The notes below the pieces were generated by a model. It saw only the letters and a list, made by a program, of their open reading frames with translations. It was not told the origin of the DNA and searched no databases. 64,000 nucleotides of DNA from Fistulifera solaris. Its lineage: Eukaryota; Bacillariophyta; Bacillariophyceae; Naviculales; Stauroneidaceae. A program made the translations under genes and the position numbers. Below are positions 55,574-64,000 of the stretch, in pieces; the first letter of the stretch is position 1; every line of letters begins with the position of its first letter. The stretch spans positions 248,001 through 312,000 of the forward strand of contig AP026129.1 in assembly GCA_030295235.1 (NCBI GenBank), read 5' to 3'.

Positions 55574-55965
55574 GGTTTGTTTGTTGTAATTGTAATTATT
55601 AGATTAATTGAATACAAAGTAAAGGTAAGAAGCAATGACCTGTATTGTCAGGATACAATCAATAATAGGAGGAATAATAATACTCCGTAAGATCTTGTTG
55701 AGACATCGATCGCGGTCATTATATTATAGTGTGGCATCTCCCCGCCCTTTGCGGGACTGCAATCCAATTGAGTCGGAGAAAAAGGTCGCCTACACTCTAC
55801 CTCTACAGTTCCTAACACCACATGCACTTAAACGCGAGCCTTATTGCACGCAAGGTTCGTCGCTGCGACGAAGACAAGGCGACCGCAAGCCTCGCCTCCA
55901 CAACACTCCCAGCACAAAGCGCATTCATTGGACTTATTTTTACTTGTACTCGTAAACACTTCGAT
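55574..55965. promoter_or_regulatory. CAP / aminopeptidase divergent promoter region
   Basis: 392 bp between two divergent starts. A diverged copy of the hairpin repeat motif lies at about 55755-55800: GGACTGCAATCCAATTGAGTC, then GGAGAAAAAGGTCGCCTACACTCT. The latter matches CGAAAGGTCGCCTACATTTT of copy A at 21292. Confidence 0.45.
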
Positions 55966-57669
55966 ATGCTGTTACTTCGTCATTGGAGTAGTCGACAACC
56001 TTTATTGATTCATTCCTCCCGTTCTTGTTTCGCATTGACAACTACTTTACTTCTCGCGAGTCGATCGCTCCTTCCGTCGTGTCACGCTTTGGGGATGTCG
56101 ATGTCAATGTCGATGTCGCGAAACTACCAGTACACGTCTTCTTCTTCTGTCAGTAGGACCATGCTATCTGCAATTCAACTGACCTTTGGTACATTCGATG
56201 ACGAAACCTTGTCTCCTACACAAACACAAGCGACAGTGTTGATTGGAAAGAAAGAACCAATCCAAAAAGTACTTTCTAAGGGACATGTCACCGGATTGCA
56301 AGACGAAGCCTGCTTGAATGCACTCGTTGACTCCATTGAAGGCGGAACCGGGAGTGCCACGACACTATTGTCGGTAGCTCCGCAACACTATCATCGTGTT
56401 ACTATAGGATTACTTCCCGAAAAGGTATCACGGAACAATCATCCTCTGTCGGTGCATAAAATCACCGAAATGGTCGCTGCCGCTTGTGCGAGTGATAACA
56501 GTAAAATAACGCGATTGCTGTTAGTGGGCGTGTCACCGACGTGCTCTCCGGCCGTGTTGACGTGTGCGGTCGCCAAGGCTTTGCCTTTGTATAATCGAAA
56601 AAGTCAGACAGTGTCCGAGCGCCGAGTACACGTCGCCTTTGTCGACCAAGACAGCGGAGCCGTGGTGACTCCGGAACACTGCGAGACGGTGGCACAAGCC
56701 GTACGCATGGCGGCCGATCTCGTAGATCGAACACCCGAAGAGCTCACGACAGATGCGTATGCGGAAGAAGTACAACGAATTGTACAAGAACTCGTGAAGG
56801 ACGGGGCGTCGGTGACTATGACACAAATGGTGGGCGAGGAATTGAAAGAGAAAGGATATGGTGGCTTATACGGGGTCGGGAAAGCTGCAACATGTCCTCC
56901 TCGCTTCATTGAACTCAATTACACACCCACCAGTCCAGCCACGCAAAAAGTAGCCTTGGTCGGGAAAGGGATTGTGTACGATACTGGTGGATTGTCATTG
57001 AAACCAAAAGAAGGAATGGGTGGAATGAAAATGGATATGGGAGGATCGGCTGGTTTGCTTGGGGCGTTTTACGCTGCCGTCAAATTGCAAACACCTGTCA
57101 ATCTTACATTGGTGCTTTGTTTGGCAGAAAATGCCATTGGGCCAAAAGCATTTCGCAATGACGACATTTTGACTCTCTATTCGGGAAAAACAGTCGAAGT
57201 CAACAATTGCGACGCAGAAGGACGATTAGTACTGGGGGATGGAGTCTACCATGCCACAAAACACATTGATAACTTGGATCTCGTCGTGGATATGGCGACA
57301 TTGACCGGAGCGCAGCTAGTGGCGACTGGTAAAAAACATGCTGCCATTCTAGCAAACCAAGAAGAATTGGAACGACGCGCGGTGGCGGCGGGCTTGCGAT
57401 CTGGGGATCTGTGTTATCCGATCTTGTACGCCCCGGAACTGTTGAAACAAGAGTTCAATTCCAAAGTGGCGGATATGAAAAATTCAGTCAAAGATCGTAG
57501 CAATGCGCAAACATCGTGTGCAGGGCATTTCATTGAAGCGCATCTAGCAGAGGACTATAAAGGTGGATGGATACATATTGATATGGCTGGACCGGCATGG
57601 AAGGACGACCGAGGAACCGGATATGGTGTTGGACTGGTCTTGTCGTTGTTGGGTGCTCCTGGCTTTTAA
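55966..57669 (+). CDS. leucyl aminopeptidase, peptidase family M17
   Basis: Removes N-terminal residues using two metal ions. The frame is open upstream to 55822, but the ATG at 55966 gives a hydrophobic N-terminal part (LLLRHWSSRQPLL then LTTTLLLASRSLLPSCHA). That could be an organelle presequence with cleavage after CHA. The 567-aa protein has the M17 N-terminal domain, then catalytic signatures VALVGKGIVYDTGGLSLKP, MKMDMGGSAG and NNCDAEGRLVLGDG, with metal-binding K, D, D, D and E all present. The end is HIDMAGPAW-GTGYGVGLVLSLL. The NPEPL1/PepA-like branch is likely. No frame shift. Confidence 0.93.
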   Translation: MLLLRHWSSRQPLLIHSSRSCFALTTTLLLASRSLLPSCHALGMSMSMSMSRNYQYTSSSSVSRTMLSAIQLTFGTFDDETLSPTQTQATVLIGKKEPIQKVLSKGHVTGLQDEACLNALVDSIEGGTGSATTLLSVAPQHYHRVTIGLLPEKVSRNNHPLSVHKITEMVAAACASDNSKITRLLLVGVSPTCSPAVLTCAVAKALPLYNRKSQTVSERRVHVAFVDQDSGAVVTPEHCETVAQAVRMAADLVDRTPEELTTDAYAEEVQRIVQELVKDGASVTMTQMVGEELKEKGYGGLYGVGKAATCPPRFIELNYTPTSPATQKVALVGKGIVYDTGGLSLKPKEGMGGMKMDMGGSAGLLGAFYAAVKLQTPVNLTLVLCLAENAIGPKAFRNDDILTLYSGKTVEVNNCDAEGRLVLGDGVYHATKHIDNLDLVVDMATLTGAQLVATGKKHAAILANQEELERRAVAAGLRSGDLCYPILYAPELLKQEFNSKVADMKNSVKDRSNAQTSCAGHFIEAHLAEDYKGGWIHIDMAGPAWKDDRGTGYGVGLVLSLLGAPGF

Positions 57670-57963
57670 ACGGTTTGCTGCTTGCTAATCAAGGTACTGC
57701 GTATAAAAGTCATCGCACTCTAGACTTCGGCTAGAAATATCAAATACCTCGCGCGTTCCATTTTGTACTTATCCGGGTCTATAACGGGGCACAATACCTA
57801 AATAATTATCGATGAGATTACATTGAGAAACTAAATTCTTGCTCTCCTTTTTGTGGAGTGATTTGGCTATACTAGTGGGATGTTCTAAAAGTGATGTGTC
57901 TTGTGTTTGACCAACAAGAACCAGGTTAAGCAGACGCAATTAATGCATCGCACTACAGTCAAT
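57670..57963. other. convergent intergenic gap
   Basis: 294 bp between the stops of the aminopeptidase and the DUF2214-like gene. No feature seen. Confidence 0.4.
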
Positions 57964-58815
57964 CTACTCATCGCTTTTGACAGCAGTCGGTCCATCCTTA
58001 AATGTAAGGGCCTCCTTGATGTACTTGTAAGAAAGGCCGGCCGAAACGAGGGCAGCGAACGCCGCTTCGCCAATCCAGGGGATAGAGTCTGAGTAACCAA
58101 CTCCACGCGCCATGAGTGTGGCTGTGAGAGGAATCACGCCAAGAGCAACAATTTCCGCGTTGCAGATTTGAATCATGCGCTTTGCGAGAGCATCGCCCAA
58201 TGGTTCAAGTTCTCCGTTTCGTTTTGCCACGGCGCGTTTGATAATTGTTGTAGTGTTAAAGAAGCTTGCTGCGCCAAGTACTCCTACAAATGCAATTTTG
58301 AGCCAGAACAGAGGTTCATTCTGGTAAAACAACCACCCTTTCTCGTACTGGGTCAAACGCAAATAGCCAGTGTATACCAAAGAGACTCCAAAGAGACCGT
58401 AGGCGATGTCAGCTGCCGCTACTAGATCCTCGTCATCACCACTCATGCCCGGTTTGATCGTCATTCTTTCAATCATCACACATCCCAGCATACCCAGGAT
58501 CGACACGAAATGGCCGTAAGCAGCGAGAGCCGAGGGGATGGCGGCTGGAGCAAAGGCAGTGGCAGCTGAAGATGCCATGGGGGCTCCGAGAAGAGCAACA
58601 CTCGATACGAGAATCGCCTTGGCATTGACGCTTTTCTCATTTGTCATGTTCAATGGGTCAAAGCAAGCTTTCTTATCGAAAATATCATGGTTGGTCTTTG
58701 TTGTGGACGTGATAGGATGGCCTTGATGTTGCAATCTTGGTGCCCATGCATTCGCGATCGAGATAAGAAGGCCGCCGAGCACGACAGAGGTGAAAATCTT
58801 GGTCATGGTGATCAT
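57964..58815 (-). CDS. plastid membrane protein, DUF2214-like
   Basis: 283 aa from the ATG at 58815, with an alternative at 58806. The signal peptide (SVVLGGLLISIANA^WAP) has the diatom plastid cleavage context. A second hydrophobic segment LVSSVALLGAPMASSAATAFA at about 70-90 looks like a thylakoid lumen-type or membrane signal. The core, with four TMs, matches the DUF2214 pattern: LAAYGHFVSILGMLGCVMIE, DLVAAADIAYGLFGVSLVYTGYLRL, FWLKIAFVGVLGAASFF. It ends KYIKEALTFKDGP. Cyanobacterial and algal relatives are of unknown function. No introns or shifts. Confidence 0.75.
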   Translation of the reverse strand: MITMTKIFTSVVLGGLLISIANAWAPRLQHQGHPITSTTKTNHDIFDKKACFDPLNMTNEKSVNAKAILVSSVALLGAPMASSAATAFAPAAIPSALAAYGHFVSILGMLGCVMIERMTIKPGMSGDDEDLVAAADIAYGLFGVSLVYTGYLRLTQYEKGWLFYQNEPLFWLKIAFVGVLGAASFFNTTTIIKRAVAKRNGELEPLGDALAKRMIQICNAEIVALGVIPLTATLMARGVGYSDSIPWIGEAAFAALVSAGLSYKYIKEALTFKDGPTAVKSDE

Positions 58816-59674
58816 GTTGTTTAGCACGAAGATTGGTTACGACTGTGTGTTGCCAGATGCAATTCTTATCGGAATGTTTCATACCTTTAGTCGAAAGGTA
58901 TGGATTTTGCCGACTGCCATCCAAAAATCCATGCATCACTCATCTTGGGTGCGCCGCGTGCGGTGTTCGGTGCTACTCTCGCTTATTTGAAAAATAGACT
59001 TTGTCGCATAGTTTCTGACTAACAAGTTCCAGTATTTATTACTTCTTGTACTACGTACTTTTGATTTCCGTAAAATTATGAAGTATGGAGAATGGATACT
59101 TTGTATTGACAATTGACACCGCTTTACCGGTTGCTAATTACTAATTACTAATTACGACCTATGACCTATGCGCAACACTCAACAATTACGGCAGGAAGTA
59201 CATTCTACGATCAGTGGCTTATATCTTAGTTGCCGTTTCTGTGTTTTATGATTAGAGTAAGTATTGGATAAGCGGTACTGAATACAACTGGTTTGCATGG
59301 CGGAGCAGCGTTTTGATTTCATAGGGCAAAGAATTACAAAATGCCCATCGTCCATCGTCGACCCCTTGGTACCATTTGTCCGTATAGAATGACCATCAAT
59401 CCGCGGAAGAAGTCATTTTACGAACCTTGGGTTCATTTTTCAGTACTAGACATCCGGGGACGGAGACCGAAATTTAAAGCTATGCGACGGATAGTATGTT
59501 TCGAACTTATCAGAGGTTGAATAACATGTGCTTTGCGCCTTGGGGGAAACTCATTCCGTTTGACCAGGCGACAATCCATCGAGGTGCAAGGCTGGTTGTG
59601 CCTCTTCGACAACTAATCAAAAGGAAACAGTTTGATCAACCAATTGACAAAACATTTACAAACCATCGCGAAAG
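58816..59674. other. intergenic with short tandem repeats
   Basis: CTAATTACTAATTACTAATTAC (59134-59155) followed by GACCTATGACCTATG (59156-59170). No gene supported. Confidence 0.5.
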
Positions 59675-61761
59675 ATGAGTTATCATCAACAATCTCCTAT
59701 TATATCGTATCATACGGAAGGTACGGAAGACCATCATGCGCGTGCTCAAATGGAGTTGATAACCCGAATGAACAACATGGGTGTCGCCAGTTTAGAGGCT
59801 TCCGATCATGAACCGGCTCGAGAGTTATTCCGTCGAGCTTTGGATAAAGCGAATGAGACAACTTTCTTTCCTATTCCGAATACACCGGCCGCTACAAAGG
59901 GCGGGGAAGTCTCGAAAAGTTTATATATTTATCAGCGCGGAGAATACGATGAAGGCATGCACACCTTCTCGGAGCCTTTATCGCTAGACCCGTCGGTTAC
60001 GTCGCTACATTGCGCGACAGCGACAATATTGTACAATCTCGGTCAACTTTACCTTCGTGTGAATGACAATGAGGCCGCTTTGAACTCGTTTCAATGTGCG
60101 TTACAGATTGCGCAGTGGCGATCGTCTTCGGATAGCAAGGAACCCGCTGGCGGAGGTGTCGGCGTTATGGCAATCTTGCACAACATCGGTCACGTGCAAT
60201 ACCGGAGCGGACAGTATGAGGATGCGGTCCGCACCTATGCCAAAGCTCTCAATATTGGAAAGACGTCTTATAACAAGAGTTCGCACAGTATGCTTCAAGT
60301 CGCGGCGACGTTAAACTGCCTCGGCGTACTCTACTTTCATCTACCAAATGCCGAGACCGAGCGGGCCATGGAGCTATACACAGAATCGCTCGCTATCCGA
60401 AAAGCAGTGCTCGGTGTTAATTACGAATGCCCGGAGGTTGCTACAACGTTGAATAATATCGGACGCATTCATTACATGAAGAGCGAGCACCCCAAAGCGT
60501 TAGAAATATACAATGAAGCACTGCGCATGCGACGCAAACTGCTCGGTGATGACCACTTGGATGTAGCAGCTACGATTTATAATGCTGGTCAGACACATCA
60601 TCAACGAGGTGATCTCATGGAGGCGATGAGACTATACCAAGAGTTTCTGGTAATTGCTCGCAAAGATTAGGTAGTCACCATCGTGACGTAGCGATCATGC
60701 TCAAGTGCATGGCTCAGATTCATCATGAACGCAAGGATTACGATAGTGCTAAACGTCTGTACGAAGAGGCATTGACTGTGGGACGTGCTGCTCTGGGCAA
60801 TTTCCACCCGGAAGTAGCGAGTACTTTGAACAAACTGGGAAATCTACATTATGAAAAGGGAGATTTTGAAGAGGCTATTCGAGTTTACAAGGAAGGACTG
60901 GAAGTTGAACGTGCTGTATTGGATGTGTTCCATCCCAACATAGTCGTCACCCTCACCAATATTGGTCAGATTCACAAGTTGCGGGGGGAGCATCAAGCGG
61001 CATTACGACTATACAAAGAAGCTGTTGCAATTCAACGTCACAGTCTCGGCCCTGGCCATCCCAGCATCGCCACTTCGCTCTCTTCAATTGCTTTAATTCA
61101 CTATCAGGCTCGCAGTTACGCGAAAGCACTAGACGTTTACCAAGAGGCGCTTCGAATTCGACGCGACGCCTTCGGCGACTTAAATCTGGACGTGGCCTCA
61201 AATTTGAATTCAATAGGTTTGGTTTTGTTCAAGATGGAGCTACATGACCTTGCCATGCAAAGCTTTCAAGAAAGTCTGCGTATTCGGCGTAGACTGCTCG
61301 GGGCAAACCACAGAGACGTCGCCATCATCCTTTACAACATTGCAACCATTCATCTCGAAACAGGAGATGACGATGAGGCCATGGTCTACTATCGCGAAAC
61401 GCTTCGGGTAGAACGGGCCGCTCTGGGAGACAGACATCGTGATGTAGTACTCACCATTCAACATATTGGACAGGTTCACCAGCAACGAGGAGAGTTATCA
61501 GACGCTCTAAAATATTATCAAGAAGCCCTGGATATTCAAATGACATCTGAAGATTCGGAGGACGCTTCAATTGCGCAGACTTTGAATCATATTGGTAATG
61601 TATTTTTACAGCGAGGTGATGCTAGAGAAATGGTGGCGGCTCTTTCTGAATCTCTCCGAGCTTTTCGTAAAGCCGGTCAGAGTGACGACGAGCTACAAAT
61701 ATCAGGACTCAACTTCTACGGTCTTTCCAAGATGCACCCAGAGTGTGCTCCATCGGCCTAA
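59675..61761 (+). CDS. kinesin-light-chain-like TPR repeat protein
   Basis: About 695 aa after correction. It consists of at least a dozen tetratricopeptide repeats of 42 residues of the kinesin-light-chain type (A-x-x-L-N-x-I-G-x-x-x-x-x-x-G-x-x-x-x-A-L-x-x-Y-x-E-A-L-x-I-x-R). Examples are VATTLNNIGRIHYMKSEHPK, VASTLNKLGNLHYEKGDFEE and VVLTIQHIGQVHQQRGELSD. The first units are more irregular, and there is a Gly-rich insertion near residue 160. A stop at about 60668 is due to one missing A in 60663-60665. Adding it gives IARKRLGSHHRDVAIML, which restores the repeat phase. Probably a protein-interaction scaffold. Such proteins are numerous in diatoms. Confidence 0.85.
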
Positions 61762-62503
61762 AACTGGCAGTTGGTGTTCTCAATAAGCTGTTAAGTTGCA
61801 TATATTGCCGTTTTTGCTATTTGTACTGCATAGTGTGATTTTCTTGTTTGTTTGAGAGAGTGATCATGGGCTTTGGACGAACACCTCTTCGTCTGGTCGA
61901 GATAGTTTGATAATAATGATGATCTTAATTGAGGTTTGTTTTTGTTATAGGAAGAACGTAATTCAATTATCGCTTGCTTAAAGTATCTGAAGCGAAAGCG
62001 TTTTCTCCAAATACTTTGTACTTATAGCGCTTCCCCCCGCAAAGGTGGGGGGATACAATTTTTGCCCAAACGCCGCAACGTCCAATCGTGGCCGCGTCCG
62101 AAAGGGGTAAAATCTTGGACGCACAGCTACTACTGTACCTGGCACAAGTACTTTGTACATGTAATAAATGTGCGTGATGTTTTGGAGCGGTACCGTACCA
62201 GTACTCCAAACTTTAGCTTATGTCGCAGCGTGTTAAGAAAATGTTATACAGAGGACACCGACAGACTGGGTCCACTAGGGATGATTCATGACTAAAACAC
62301 TAATCTTTTACGGGATTCAGATTGCACCTGGTACATGTTCTACGTGATATGGCCTTCCCTCCCATCACATGCAAGGCGCAAAAGGAGTGAAAAAGATACA
62401 TTTGCACTGAATTGCATCACGATGAGATTTACAAGAGGAGGTTACAGCTATTATTCCAGAAGCCAAAGTCGAAGGTTCATCAATATCAATTTATTAATCA
62501 ACC
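61762..62503. other. intergenic with one strong hairpin
   Basis: Positions 62033-62052 read CCCCCCGCAAAGGTGGGGGG, a 6-bp G/C stem with an 8-nt loop. No gene, no recognised RNA. Confidence 0.45.
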
Positions 62504-64000
62504 ATGTCGTCAGCAACAACTAAAAAATTAGATCGCATGCAATCGATGGACTACGGCCGGTTGACACGCGTCCTGGGACGGCCTCCTATTTTTCCGGATT
62601 GGTTGCGAAAGCACATGCCGTCGTTACCCGAAGCGGCGCATCGAATTCAGTGGACGAGTCGCTACACTTCGGCCGGTGCTGTGTGGCCGGTGCACGATCT
62701 GATCTTCAATGATATTTTACTTTGGTTGCTCCCGACGCATGCATTGACGCTTTGGATTAAATTGATGGTGGTGTTAAGTATTCTGATAGGATTGCTCGTG
62801 TACGCACTATTGAATCAAGAGCAATTAGCAGCAGCAGTGCTTGTTGCGACAATAGTCGCGTGGCTTTATTACCAAAGACGAGTCATCACGCTTCCGGGTA
62901 AAGCATGGATGGACCCAACCATTCCAGGTATTAATCGACTGGCGATGCATGTGCCGTTGCGTCTGTTTGAGAGCTTAGAGAGCGCTCGACGAGCCGCTTG
63001 CATGCCACAGTTAATAGCTCTGAACGACAAAATGGAGCTCGCCCCTAACGTGTATCGTCTAGACAACTTGAAGTGGCTATTCTCCCTGCAAGACACTGCG
63101 GAAGAAGCGCTACGTTTGGTGCATGCACAGGAATCACTCGAGTACAGTGCCATTAAGGTGCCTTCCAACTGGACTTTGCAAGGTTTTCGAGATCGACCTA
63201 TCTACACAAACCAGAAGTACCCCTTTCCTTGTCAGCCACCGCTCGTCCCGCACGAGAATCCTACCGGAATTTATTATCTCGAGTTTGAAACGCCGTGGTC
63301 ACTGCAAGCTGCAGCGACAGATTATACCTTGTTATTCCATGGAGTAGAGTCGGCCTGCTACGTATTTCTCAATCAACAATTTGTTGGTTTCTCCAAAGAT
63401 TCACGCTTGCCATTTGAATTCGATGTTACTCCTTTTCTACAGACAAAGAACATGTTGCAAGTGGTCGTTATGCGTTGGTCAGATGGCTCGTACGTTGAAG
63501 ATCAGGACCATTGGTGGATGGCAGGAATCCATCGCTCGGTGGAATTGATACGCCGACCTTCTGCTGCCGATATTTTGGACTATGTGGTGCAAGCGGATGC
63601 GAGCGGGCATCTGACTTGTGCGGTCGATTTACGAGGCAATACGAATCCCAACCGGATGCTTCAAATTAAACTATACAATGACTTGCAACTTAGTGCCGAT
63701 GGTGATGAATGGAAGCCGCAGTCTTGTTTACTAACGAAAGGATACACACTATCTCCGGCGGACCATCACGTGACGATGACGGCAGATATGGATCCCTCCC
63801 TATTGGAGCTCTGGACTGCGGAAACGCCGAATCTCTACACACTTGTTGTAGAGCTTTTGCAAGACAAAAGAGTCGTGCAAGTCGAGTCTTGCCGTGTTGG
63901 TTTTCGCACGGTGGATATCCATGATGGTGCAGTTCATGTGAATGGTAGACCCATAACAGTATGTGGAATGAATCGACACGAACATGACCCCGATCATGGC
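62504..64000 (+). CDS. LacZ-type beta-galactosidase (GH2), membrane-anchored, partial
   Basis: The frame is open without interruption from the ATG at 62504 to the window edge, 499 codons with no stop. After a short N-terminal part (MSSATTKKLDRMQSMDYGRL; LGRPPIFPDWLRK), two adjacent hydrophobic segments lie at about residues 70-125 (IKLMVVLSILIGLLVYALL; AAAVLVATIVAWLYY). The GH2 sugar-binding domain follows at about 175-345 (VPSNWTLQGFRDRPIYTN, SAC-VFLN-FVGFSKDSRLP, WWMAGIHRSVELIRRP). The jelly-roll/Ig domain continues to VNGRPITVCGMNRHEHDPDHG, the LacZ signature just before the catalytic barrel. The catalytic glutamates lie beyond the window. Confidence 0.9.
   Translation, partial: MSSATTKKLDRMQSMDYGRLTRVLGRPPIFPDWLRKHMPSLPEAAHRIQWTSRYTSAGAVWPVHDLIFNDILLWLLPTHALTLWIKLMVVLSILIGLLVYALLNQEQLAAAVLVATIVAWLYYQRRVITLPGKAWMDPTIPGINRLAMHVPLRLFESLESARRAACMPQLIALNDKMELAPNVYRLDNLKWLFSLQDTAEEALRLVHAQESLEYSAIKVPSNWTLQGFRDRPIYTNQKYPFPCQPPLVPHENPTGIYYLEFETPWSLQAAATDYTLLFHGVESACYVFLNQQFVGFSKDSRLPFEFDVTPFLQTKNMLQVVVMRWSDGSYVEDQDHWWMAGIHRSVELIRRPSAADILDYVVQADASGHLTCAVDLRGNTNPNRMLQIKLYNDLQLSADGDEWKPQSCLLTKGYTLSPADHHVTMTADMDPSLLELWTAETPNLYTLVVELLQDKRVVQVESCRVGFRTVDIHDGAVHVNGRPITVCGMNRHEHDPDHG

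Overview
The window is nuclear DNA of a photosynthetic stramenopile, most probably a pennate diatom. Introns are few, short (about 66-160 nt, one inferred at 277 nt) and GT-AG. About eight proteins start with a hydrophobic signal peptide followed by an ASAFAP-like cleavage context (ADA^FVP, SS^FAP, NA^WAP, HA^FSG), the bipartite presequence of diatom secondary plastids. A Copia-type LTR fossil, a 5S rRNA gene and several proteins with a diatom-like build support this. I do not name the species.

Layout. 1-1332: edge-truncated Copia fossil. 1381-2335: spliced mitochondrial-type membrane protein, then 5S rRNA. 2645-9534: small secreted/plastid-type protein, phosphoglucomutase, MFS transporter, GNAT acetyltransferase. 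10218-16084: NOT4 ubiquitin ligase, NOC3 ribosome-assembly factor, Rab5 GTPase. 16518-24095: SWI3-like chromatin protein, PP2C phosphatase, two unknowns, MORN protein. 24895-28670: App1-type phosphatase that probably continues into a TPFG-repeat tail. 28769-36393: DHHC acyltransferase, AP-2 mu, Cwc21/SRRM2-like splicing factor, TSUP anion transporter. 36851-42841: tandem START-like pair, Yos1, 2OG oxygenase, Nudix hydrolase. 43093-50620: unknown diatom-type gene, SET protein, plastid-type MFS transporter and a head-to-head degenerate copy of it. 50640-53885: mostly featureless. 53886-61761: cyclase-associated protein, M17 aminopeptidase, DUF2214-like plastid protein, TPR protein. 62504 to the end: membrane-anchored LacZ-type beta-galactosidase cut by the window edge.

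Genes are independent eukaryotic transcription units rather than operons. Loose themes are vesicle traffic (Rab5, AP-2 mu, Yos1, DHHC, CAP) and plastid-directed metabolism (PGM, GNAT, START pair, MFS, DUF2214).

Two non-genic signals stand out. The first is a dispersed repeat carrying a conserved 8-bp-stem hairpin, placed in gene 5' flanks and often as pairs about 220-265 bp apart. The second is two arrays of short palindromes (TCCAGAATTTCTGGA-like), one lying between an MFS gene and its inverted pseudogene.

One quality issue affects the gene models. At least ten genes are interrupted by single-base shifts, nearly all in homopolymer runs, and each corrected model comes out divisible by three. 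The pattern looks like consensus-sequence error rather than decay, so models are given over the full span with each shift noted.
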